Below, piece by piece: positions 46,508 through 55,628 of a stretch of 64,000 nt of DNA. A model generated the notes under the pieces. That model saw nothing but the letters and a program-made list of their open reading frames with translations. It ran no database searches and had not been told where the DNA came from. This DNA is from Oikopleura dioica (Eukaryota > Chordata > Appendicularia > Copelata > Oikopleuridae): the NCBI GenBank assembly GCA_907165135.1, contig CAJRAX010000007.1, forward strand, positions 62,001 through 126,000, in the 5' to 3' direction. Position 1 is the stretch's first letter. Every line of letters starts with the position of its first letter. The position numbers and the translations under genes are program-made.

Positions 46508-47800
46508 TGATACGGAAGCGGCTGTCCTGCAGGAATTTTGCTCGATCTATAACTCTAGAATGCCAAGCGAAAATAACGAGAATCAAATTTAAAATTTGCT
46601 TGGTTTTATTTGTGATTTGAATGCCGGAAAAAGGCGCGACGCGGGGTTAAATAGCAGCGAGATTCAATCAGTGTTTTTGAACAAGCGGTTGTTTTTGAAA
46701 AACAATTTTTCTTTTGAAAACAAGGAAAAGAGCCCGTGGCTTTCTTTAGCGGTTTTTCTTGCGGGAAATCCTTTCGGATCGATTTCTTTTCGGATGATGA
46801 GCTGGTCGAACTTGCCAAGCAAGTTATTTTCAAAGGATTTTGAAGCCGGCGCCGCGCGTGACGAGATAAAACGCAAATTAATTTTTTTTGATAATAAAAG
46901 CAGAAAATAATAACAGCCACTAAAACTTCTCACTATGTGACCGTAGAAGTGACTGTTAATTAGGATTGAAAAATATAAAAGGATGAGAAAAGAAAAAGAA
47001 TATGTACAAAATTTTAACAAATAAATTGAATAAAATTTGGTCAGGATTTTATAAAATAAATTTATCAAAATTGAAATCATAGAAGAAGCAAATTCCAAGG
47101 AACATACCCGGGGGAAGTTACTGTCGCGGTTCGCACCGTATCTTCTCTTACGGATGAGCTAGTTTGCGACAAGCGGACGCACTGACAGAGAGTTTGTCCG
47201 ACCCCACGGCACCGAGATGATACGACGGTTTATCGGCTCGTTGGAGTAGTTGTTGTTGAAGAAGGTGTTGACGGCTATCTTGTTGTAGAAGTTGAATCGT
47301 ATGAACTGTCAATAATCGAACTTTTAAAATCGCAAAGCAATGATAAGAAATATCAATAAATAGATTAAACATGCGGTTTTGCGAATTGCATATTTTTGAT
47401 GAATGGACGTCAGATCGCACTAGAATAGTCAGAAACAAATTAAGATTTTTTCCAAAGTATGCGTACATACACATTAATCCTAGACTGAATAAACCCTTAA
47501 TTAATTTCCGACCCGTTGACTATGATGAGAGCATATGAGCATTCCAATGATAAAAGTAGAAATCGTAAAGAGATGACATGATGATAACACAATTTTGGGT
47601 CAATCTGGCTCGTAAAAACTGACCATCTTTTCATTTTGAGAAGAATATCGTGAAATGATTTTTGGAAAAATGTCTGATCAATTTGGTGATACCAAGCTGA
47701 CAAGACAAATTTAAACTAACGTAGAACCGAATTGACGTAAATATTTGGCCGTGAAATAAATTTTTTGTGTTGCTTGAGGCGTTGTTCCCGAAGGATATCA
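46508..47800 (-). mobile_element. Solo LTR related to element 2
   Basis: It is a 1293-bp sequence starting TGATACGG and ending GGATATCA, with TTTAC at 46503-46507 and 47801-47805 and no internal region. Minus orientation follows from shared blocks: GGTCACATAGTGAGAAG (complement 46926-46942), GAAATCATAGAAGAAG (near 47074, as in element 2), the TACG hairpin (47457-47470), and the end GGCCGTGAAAT (near 47750, as in element 2). It most likely formed by LTR-LTR recombination. Open frames on both strands (46596-46910, 46664-47098) have no recognisable product. Confidence 0.88.
47457..47470 (-). promoter_or_regulatory. TACG-loop hairpin in the solo LTR
   Basis: On the minus strand GTATG, loop TACG, CATAC. 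It is a third distinct stem around the same loop, all pairs kept. Confidence 0.5.
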
Positions 47801-48902
47801 TTTACAGTTCAAAAAAATAGAAAAAAATTAAGAAAAATTCTGATGCGTTTTTTGGCGTTTTCAGATGATTTACAATTCATAAAAATAAAAAAAAATTAAA
47901 AAAAATTCTGATGCGTTTTTTGGCGTTTTCAGATGATTTACAGTTCAAAAAAATCGAAAAAAATTAAGAAAAATTCTGATGCGTTTTTTGGCGTTTTAGA
48001 TAATTTACAGCTCAAAAAAATCGAAAAAAATTAAGAAAAATTCTGATGCGTTTTTTGGCGTTTTCAGATGATTTACAGTTCATAAAAATAAAAATGAATA
48101 AATAAAAATTCTGATGCGTTTTTTTGCGTTTTCAGATGATTTACAGTTCATAAAAATAATAAAAAAATAAAGAAAAATTCTGATGCGTTTTTTTGCGTTT
48201 TCAGATGATTTACAGTTCATAAAAATAAAAAAAAAATTAATCAAAATTCTGATGCGTTGTTTTGCGTTTTCAGATGATTTACAGTTCATAAAAATAAAAA
48301 AAAAATAAAGAAAAATTCTGATGCCATTTTGAGCGTTTTCAGATGATTTACAGTTCATAGAAATAAACAAAAAAATTGTGAAAAATTCTGATGCGTTTTT
48401 TGCCGTATTAGATGATTTACAATTCATAAAAATAAAAAAAAAATTAATAGAAATTCTGATGCATTTTTTGGCGTTTTCAGATAATTGACAGTAAAAAAAA
48501 ATCGAAAAAAATTAAGAAAAATTCTGATGCGTTTTTTGGCGTTTTTAGATGATTAACAGTTCATAAAAATACAAAAAAAAATTAAAAAAAATTCTGATGC
48601 GTTTTTTGGCGTTTTCAGATGATTAACAGTTCATAGAAATAAACAAAAAAATTGAGAAAAATTCTGATGCGTTTTTTGCCGTATTAGATGATTTACCTTT
48701 CATAAAAATAAAAAAAAAATTAATAAAAATTCTGATGCATTTTTTGGCGTTTTCAGATAATTGACAGTTTAAAAAAATCGAAAAAATTAAGAAAAATTCT
48801 GATGCGTTTTTTGGCGTTTACAGATGATTTACAGTTCATAAAAATAAAAAAAAAAATAAAAAAATTCTGATGCGTTTTTTGGCGTTTTCAGATAATTGAC
48901 AG
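47801..48902 (-). repeat. Satellite A, inverted, block 7
   Basis: These are inverted monomers with markers GCCGTATTA at 48402 and 48678. GACAG at 48898-48902 is the left target duplication of element 5. No gene is seen. Confidence 0.93.
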
Positions 48903-49078
48903 TGATACGAATAAAGGAAAGAACACAAGAAAAAAATGAAAAATTGAATATCCCAGTCACATAAATATTTTCGCCAATTAGGTTGATTAGGCATGAATTT
49001 CACAGTTTTATGTTCCGACGATTTTCGGAGCCAAATCTCGGATGCTTGCATGAATTCATAAATCTCTATTTTTCCCTC

Positions 49079-49094
49079 ATAACGTACGCGTTAT
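49079..49094 (+). promoter_or_regulatory. TACG-loop hairpin in element 5 LTR
   Basis: ATAACG, loop TACG, CGTTAT: six perfect pairs, 176 bases into the LTR, nearly the same distance as in element 1 (177). The copy in the 3' LTR is at 55805-55820. Confidence 0.5.
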
Positions 49095-49330
49095 TTCACA
49101 AATCAAAGGCACATTAGCCACCCGTTTCGGCGGTTCTTTATTTAACTCTTTCTAGTGCTCACTACTTCTTTTATTTAATTTTTGAACTGGTAATTATTAT
49201 TGATGAATCAAGCTGACTCTTCTATGTCTTCAAAACGATGATGGCAATTCTTCTTGACGATAAAAAATCGATCGGCATTTTCTACTACTACAACAGAGCT
49301 GTTGCATGGATTTCATCCTCTAGCTGAGTT

Positions 49331-49388
49331 CCGCTCTGCGGCTTGACAGTGTGACCCCGTGCTCCTCGGGATGGCGCTGTCTGTAAGT
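49331..49388 (+). promoter_or_regulatory. Paired hairpins and GTAAGT in element 5 LTR
   Basis: CCGC-TCT-GCGG (49331-49341), then GACAG (49345-49349) pairing with CTGTC (49377-49381) and an inner CCCG/CGGG stem, then GTAAGT at 49383. Element 1 has GACAC/GTGTC at the same place, a compensatory change. If GTAAGT is a 5' splice site, a 3' site such as GAGCAG at 49916 would remove the leader up to just before gag (inference). Confidence 0.5.
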
Positions 49389-49483
49389 ACTCCTAGGTAG
49401 GCAAAATTGATTGAACACCTTTCTGGCTCGCTTAAGGGAAGCTGACCACTCTCCTCAAAACCGACAGAATTGCAGCTTCAACA

Positions 49484-49621
49484 ATGGCGGCGACTTCTCT
49501 GGCAACAACGACGACTACGCAATGGACTGACAACGATTATTGGAACTGGCTTTGGAAAAGTATTAGTAAAAATTCATTAAATTCTATCAAAAAGGGATAT
49601 GGCCACATAGTGGGAAGTTGA
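49484..49621 (+). other. Small LTR open frame of element 5 (45 codons), second copy 56210-56347
   Basis: It begins MAATSLATTTTTQWTDNDYW and ends KKGYGHIVGS. Compare element 2 (MATQWT start, GHIVRS near the end). In element 1 the matching peptide pieces WTDNDY and ISKN occur but frames are broken. It may be a leader upstream frame or a DNA-level coincidence. Confidence 0.25.
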
Positions 49622-49928
49622 ACTTTTTGATAAAATTTATTTCTTGGGATTAATTTCGAAGCGAACGTGGCTGTTTCGGCGAATTTCGATTGACAGAAAA
49701 ACAATTGCGCGAAAAGCGCTCACCATATTTGGAAAGAAAAACATGGCGCGAAATGCGCCGCGCCTTATTTGGAAAGAAACGCACCTGCGCGAAATGCGAA
49801 TTGAAAATTTGAAAATTTGAAAAATCACTCTCTCCATACTCAAAATAATACAGCCACGTTTTGAAATTTTGGCGTCATTCTTTGCAAGAATTCTAGCTTA
49901 GAGAGCATTTGAGCAGCAAATCGGTATC

Positions 49929-50996
49929 ATGGTGAACACGCAAGACTCCAACTTCAAGGTAAATAAAATGCCCGAAGAATTACTTTTTGCCACTTTTCCG
50001 TCCCTCAATTCTCGTCAATTTTTTCGGCCTAATATGCTGTCTTATGAATTTACAATTTCCAAGAATAATTTGAGCGATAAAATTTCTGCAATGCGAAAAA
50101 TTTTTGACAAAAGTATTAAGGATCACAATCGAGAGTCCGACCGCAATAATTTAGAAAAAGCTTTTGACAGACAAGTCGTAGACTGCATTCGCAATAATTG
50201 CTCTCACGAATTTATGAATAATTATGGGCGGGAAATGGCAAATTTCGAAAATATGGATGAAGTTTTTGATTTCCTGGAATCTGTTTTCGGAAGTGAATCT
50301 GAGGAAGAAAAGCGAGAGCGGGCGGGAGTCGAACTAGAAAACCTTTGTCGACGATCGGAAATGAATGAGAAGTTTTCGTCATTTTTGACACGAATTAAAA
50401 CCGTCGCCGAGCTTATTTCTGATAAACAAGATGCTAGAGACTTTATTATCAACGCTCACTTTATGAAAAGCCTTGAGCCAGCGAATAAGTCGTTTTTACG
50501 TGATCATGGAGTCAGTAAAAAGAGTGCTCAGGAGATTGCCACATTTTTGGACTCACGGGAGCGATTTTTGACTGTGAATGTTTCTTCGATCGAGTCGGCA
50601 AATCTTGCGTCCTTTGTTGATCGAACGAGCGAACTTTTGGATTCAAAATTGACTCAGATGGAATCAAATTATGAGCGCAAAAATTCGGAATTACTTGAAC
50701 AGATAAAACAATTAACAGCGACTGTAGCAAAGATAGAGCTCGAAAAGAAGGTCAAAAATGAGGAAATTAGCAGGCCAGCTAACCCGCCGGCCTCAGCAAA
50801 TTTTATTCCGCCGTTTCCGTTCAGATTCCAGCAACCTCCCCAAGCGGCCCCTTTTTGCCGAAATTGCCAACAATGGGGTCATGTTAAGCCGAGGTGCCCC
50901 AAAATTAAATGCTACGAGTGTCAGGGTTTTGGTCATATCGGGCGAAACTGCTTGAAACGACGGGAAAATAGCACTCAGGATCAATCAAAAAACTAA
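49929..50996 (+). CDS. gag: Gag polyprotein, element 5
   Basis: A 355-residue structural protein, fully open, starting MVNTQDSNFKVNKMPEELLF and closely similar to element 1 Gag along its length. A helical capsid-like region is followed by a coiled-coil-like stretch (about residues 225-280), a P/A/F-rich linker, and zinc knuckles at 310-323 (CRNCQQWGHVKPRC) and 328-341 (CYECQGFGHIGRNC) that would bind element RNA. It ends TCA AAA AAC TAA. The start is fixed by position on the LTR/PBS boundary, shared by elements 1, 3 and 4. Confidence 0.94.
   Translation: MVNTQDSNFKVNKMPEELLFATFPSLNSRQFFRPNMLSYEFTISKNNLSDKISAMRKIFDKSIKDHNRESDRNNLEKAFDRQVVDCIRNNCSHEFMNNYGREMANFENMDEVFDFLESVFGSESEEEKRERAGVELENLCRRSEMNEKFSSFLTRIKTVAELISDKQDARDFIINAHFMKSLEPANKSFLRDHGVSKKSAQEIATFLDSRERFLTVNVSSIESANLASFVDRTSELLDSKLTQMESNYERKNSELLEQIKQLTATVAKIELEKKVKNEEISRPANPPASANFIPPFPFRFQQPPQAAPFCRNCQQWGHVKPRCPKIKCYECQGFGHIGRNCLKRRENSTQDQSKN
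49930..49947 (+). other. Primer-binding site of element 5
   Basis: TGGTGAACACGCAAG starts at the first base after the LTR. As in element 1 the gag ATG is formed by the LTR-terminal A plus this TG. Confidence 0.6.
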
Positions 50997-51034
50997 ATTT
51001 TGGAACGAATTCTGGTCAAATTTCCGTTCCAAAA
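50987..51034 (+). promoter_or_regulatory. -1 ribosomal frameshift signal, element 5
   Basis: A AAA AAC (50987-50993) touches the gag TAA. Four bases later TTTTGGAACG (50998-51007) pairs perfectly over 10 bp with CGTTCCAAAA (51025-51034) around a 17-base loop. The pol frame is -1, open from the heptamer, and has no ATG until beyond the protease active site. Confidence 0.9.
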
Positions 51035-54000
51035 ATCTCCATCAATAAAATAGGCGAACAATTTTATGTAACTGTAAATATTTTTAATTCACCTGTTCGA
51101 TTTTTATTAGATACTGGATCACAATTAAATTGCATTTGTAAGAAAAACATACCAAAAAACATAAAAATCCAAAAAACAAAAACTGAAGCGGTAAATTACT
51201 CCGGCGGACAAATTGATATTTTGGGAAAGGTCGAAGCGGATATCATCATTGAAAATGTAAATTGGGGAAAATCAGAATTTTACGTTGTTCCTGACAATTT
51301 GAGCCCTATTTTGGGAGTGCCAGCTATTCAAGATAACGAGATAATGATAAACCTTCACCGTCGTAAAATAATTCAATCAGGACCAATTGAACGGTTTGCA
51401 AAACTTAATCAAATTAAAACAGACGATAATTTTGAAATCAACGAGGACAAAAATAAGGATCGTGAATATGATGGTTTTTCTACCGATAACTTTTCTTTTA
51501 GGCCTAAATCAGAATGCATAATTGATTTGAAAATCAAAGATCTTGAAAAATCGAAAAGTCTTTCATTTGATCAGTCTAATCTAGGAAATTCTAAATTGCA
51601 GCTTATCCCAAGCTTTCAAGTTGTCGATAAAAATTGCCCAAAATTTCGTCTTCTTATTATAAATCCAACAGACACAGTCATCAAAATTCCTGCGGGTACA
51701 GTTTTTGTTAAATTACATGAAATCGTTGAAATAGCGAGAATAAAAAACATAAAGCATAAAAACCTTAAAAATATTTCCGTCGGTAAAATTAACTCTTCAA
51801 AAATAAAAATTGATTTTGACGCTCTTTTAGATGATTTTGCACATCTTTTGTTGGACGAGGATGACTCGCTTCCAGAATGTACAATTGAAAAATTTTCAAT
51901 AGACACAGATACAGACTTCCCCATTTCTTCAGCCCCGTTTCGCACTCCTTTTAGCTTGAGGAATGTTTTAAGAGATCTTTTGGATAAATTTATGGATAAT
52001 AAATTTATAGAGCGATGTTCTAGCCCGTGGAATAGTCCGAGTATTCTTGTAAGAAAAAAAGATGGACGATTTCGTCTTGTCATTGATTTCAGAAAGTTAA
52101 ATGATGTGACTATTCAGATGCACTACCCCCTGCCAAATTTAGAGGATTCGTTGTCGTATTTAGATAAAAGTACTATTTTCTCTTCGATAGACCTTATTAA
52201 GGGGTTTCATCAGATCGCTTTAACAGAAGAATCAAAAGATAAAACGGCATTTTCGAACGAGTTCGGTCAATTTAGATTTTTACGCATGCCTATGGGCTGT
52301 CGAAATGCACCAAGTTTTTTCATGAGAGTAATTGATCAGGCACTAAAAGGTGTAGATAAAACCGAAATATTACCGTACATGGACGATATTCTTATTCATA
52401 GTAAAACAGAACAAGAGCATTTTTTGAACCTCAAAAAATTTTTTCATATTCTAGATGCGAATAATCTTAGGATAAACTCTCGAAAAGCTTCATTTTTTAC
52501 AAGGTCGGTGACATTTTGTGGCTATTTTATTTCTCAGGGTAATATTTCTCCTTCAACGGATAAAATTCAGGCTATAAGAAATCTTAAAATTCCTAGTTCT
52601 AAGGAGAGTGCGCAAAGTCTTTTTGGACTTTTAAACTTTCATCGTAGATTTATAAAAAATTTTTCGGCAATAGCATTACCAATTACAAAAACTTGGAGAA
52701 ACGGGTTTAAATGGACAGACGAGGCTTCGAGCGCGTTAAGCAAGCTTCAAAATATTATATGCGATAATGCAATGAAGCTCAAAATACCCCCAGTAGACAA
52801 TGCGCTTTTCGTTTTAGAGACAGACGCGTCAAATAATGCATACGGTGGGGTACTCTATATTTGTGAAAAAAATTGTAGGGATAATTCTCATCACCATTCT
52901 AGTGAGTGTTTGATCCCTGTAGGCTATAACAGTGGTAATTTTAACGAAACTCAATCACGATACACAATTATAGAAAAAGAATTATTTTCCGCCAAACAAT
53001 GCATGATGAAGTGGTCAATCTATCTTTCTTACAATAGTTTTGATTGGATTACAGATAATTCAAACATTAAATACGTTCGAACACTAAGAACCTATAATCA
53101 AAAAATCACGAGATGGATAACGGAAATTCAAGGATTTAATTTTAGAACAATTCAAAAACCCTCGTCAAAAATGCAGATAAGTGACTGTTTGAGTAGACAA
53201 ACTACGATTCAAAATCAGCCCCTTATAAATTCAATTAAAATAACTCAAAAACAATTTTGCGAGCTTCAGATGCTTGATCCTCTTTTAACCGAGATAAGAA
53301 AATTTTTGACGATAGATAGATGGCCTCACAATCCATCAGGTGATATAACATTTTATTGGCTTTTGAGAGAAAATTTGACTATTTCGGAAAATGATCAAAT
53401 TATTTTTTTCGATGATTCAGGAAATAGACGGATTTTAGTTCCAAAAAGTTTAGAGAGTGAACTTATTAAAAATTACCATGAATATTGCCACGCTGGAATC
53501 GATCAAGTTTTTTCAAAAATATCCGTCAAGTATATATGGCCTAGAATGCGTCAAGCAATAAGAGAATTTGTTAGAACATGTTCGTATTGTCAAAAAGATA
53601 AGCCTGATTTTCACCCCAATAAAGCGCCGGTTTTGACCTTCAAAACACCAAACGGACCTTTTGAAGTTTTTGGATTCGATCTGATCACGTTACCTCCAAC
53701 TGATCATGGAAATAAATATGTAATGGTAATGATCGATTTTTTCTCGAAATTCGGATATTGTGAACCTCTTAAATCTCGTAATTCTAAATATCTCCTTGAA
53801 AAATTTAAAAGTGTGATTTTCAAAAATCCAATTTATCCAAAAATTGTTGTGCTCGACAATGCTAGGGAACATTCAGAGATCGAGAAATTTATGAAAGAAA
53901 ATCATATAGACCCTCATTTTACTCCTCCAAGGCATCCTTCTTCTAATGGGCAAGTGGAAAATTATAATCGAACCCTTAAAAGTAGATTACGTGCACGTTG

Positions 54001-55567
54001 TGGGTTAGTAAATTGGGATCAGAACCTTCAAGAGGTTGTCCATGACCTTAATTCAAGCGAGCATTCAGTCACGAAAACATCCCCTTATTCCCTTCAAATG
54101 GGCGTGAAAAACGCTCATGACATTTTTGATCCAAATTTTAGGGCTTCTTTCGAAAAAAGTGATATTGATTTTCAACAAATTAAAAAATTGATCGAAGATG
54201 AAAAACAAAATAGGCTTGAGAAATTTTCAAACCCAAAATTTGTGCCTTATCAAATCGGCGACATGGTTCTTATCAAAAATTTCGACGCGAAAAAACCAGC
54301 TTTTCTTGGGCCGTATAAAATAAAAAATAAATCGAAAGAGGGAACTTGGTATACAGTCGCGTCTGATGATAAAGAGTTTCGGCGACACGCTGATCATTTG
54401 AAAAAATTTAACGCGCGAAAAGAGGATTCGGAAGATTTAGGTCTCTCAGTTGAACTTCCAGATATTCAAGACGATTTTTCGACCTTCCACAAAGACAATG
54501 TTTTCGAGCGAGAAAGTTTTTCAAGTGGTTTTTATTCTTGTCCACCTATTTCAATGAAGGAAGATGAAATAGAAGAAAAAATGGACAACATAGTTAATTC
54601 ATTAATTGATATTGTTTTTGAGAATATTTTTTCAGACTTGATTGTTGATACACTTGAATCTATGGAATCTTCCTCTGAGGAAAGTTCTTGTGTATCAATA
54701 ATCGAGAATGAACAGAGTTTAAGAGAGCCCGATAGTTCGCAAAATATTGAAGCGATACCTAAACCTGACGATTTTCCGGTCTCTGGGTCCCTTATTTCAT
54801 CTGATTCGGAGTGGGAAATTGAGGAAAATTCTCATTGGGAAGTGACGGTAGACGAAGAATTATCTACGGTTGAAACAGAAACAGTCCATGAAAATATAAT
54901 AACGGAAGATCAAGAACCCCTTATTTCTTACGATAAATTAGATATTTCGGCAAATCGGAAACGCGAAAGAGAATCATCGAAAGACTCCATTCCTTGCTCT
55001 AAAATACCAAATTTAGACCCAAAAGATAGCTCTGATGAAGAGTCAAATGATAGGTCGGAAATGATTTGTGAAAACTTCGATACTTCAATAACATTTAAAT
55101 TAGAAAACGAGCATGAAAGTTTTTTCCAGAGAATAGAATCGAGAATTGAGGAGCTTGAAGAGAATATGGCAATTGAAAATGGGTGTATTTTGAAGTTGGG
55201 TGAATTAACAAAAGAAGCACTTAGATTTATCTTGCATAAGTTTGATGTTCAATATTTGACAACGGAAACGATATCAGATCTAAGAATAAAAATAAGAGAG
55301 TATATTTGGAAAAATCACCCTAATTGGCGAAAAAATGCATGCGGAGAGTTATTATTCTTTTCAATTTTAAATTTGAAAAAGAAAAAAAAACTCTTTATGA
55401 TTTGAAAAAACCTGAATTGAAAGTTCTTATTGCTGAGTATAACCTGCCAAAATGTGTTTTGCAAAATAAGTCAGAAATGATTTTATTTATTAATTCTGCT
55501 TTTGAAAAATTATATCCGAATCATCCAAAAAAAGAACAATGATCTCATATTCGGACCAAATATCTAA
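50993..55567 (+). CDS. pol: Pol polyprotein, element 5 (open to 55405; last module shifted)
   Basis: Made only as Gag-Pol by frameshifting. Residues counted from the shift site: protease DTG 40-42; reverse transcriptase with IDFRKLNDV and YMDD 462-465; RNase H catalytic Asp about 611 (ETDASNNAYGG); integrase finger H829, H833, C863, C866; catalytic D896, D955, E989, a D-X58-D-X33-E spacing; GPY module (FLGPYKIKNK); acidic Ser-rich linker (ESSSEESS); KRERESSKDS; first SAP-like module (LTKEALRFILHKF then LRIKIREYI). An A9 run at 55382-55390 (one base short by homology) ends the frame at 55403-55405. The second SAP-like module (LKKPELKVLIAEYNL) follows in another frame, and an A7 run at 55527-55533 (one base long) precedes a terminal NDLIFGPNI-type end, stop 55565-55567. 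Net length is a multiple of three. This is the most complete pol here. Confidence 0.92.
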
Positions 55568-55588
55568 TATTCAATTTGTTTCTTCCTT

Positions 55589-55628
55589 AAAAGATGCTCC
55601 GAAAAAAGATACCCATGAGTGGTCATAC
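55589..55628 (+). promoter_or_regulatory. 3' LTR-proximal motifs of element 5
   Basis: AAAAGATGCTC (55589-55599) and GTGGTCATAC (55619-55628, touching the LTR), as in elements 1 and 2. No adjacent purine tract. Confidence 0.5.

Larger units (their letters stand above)
48903..49929 (+). repeat. 5' LTR of element 5
   Basis: It begins TGATACGAATAAAG and ends CGGTATCA. It contains the TACG hairpin (49079-49094, a perfect 6-bp stem), GGCACATTAGCC plus hairpin (49108-49134), paired hairpins with GTAAGT (49331-49388), a GGCCACATAGTGGGAAG block (49601-49617) and two TATTTGGAAAGAAA repeats near 49731 and 49773 alternating with GCGCGAAATGCG. Confidence 0.95.

Noticed and set aside
41428-46586. Many short open frames with NCKSSENAKKRIRIFL-type translations across the satellites
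   Set aside because: They are the satellite monomer read as codons, appear in every block on both sides of the orientation switch, and have no start or codon signal beyond the repeat itself.
46596-46910. 104-codon plus-strand frame and a 144-codon minus-strand frame in the solo LTR
   Set aside because: No recognisable domain, overlapping on both strands, and not shared with the element 2 LTR except for the GGTCACATAGTG block.
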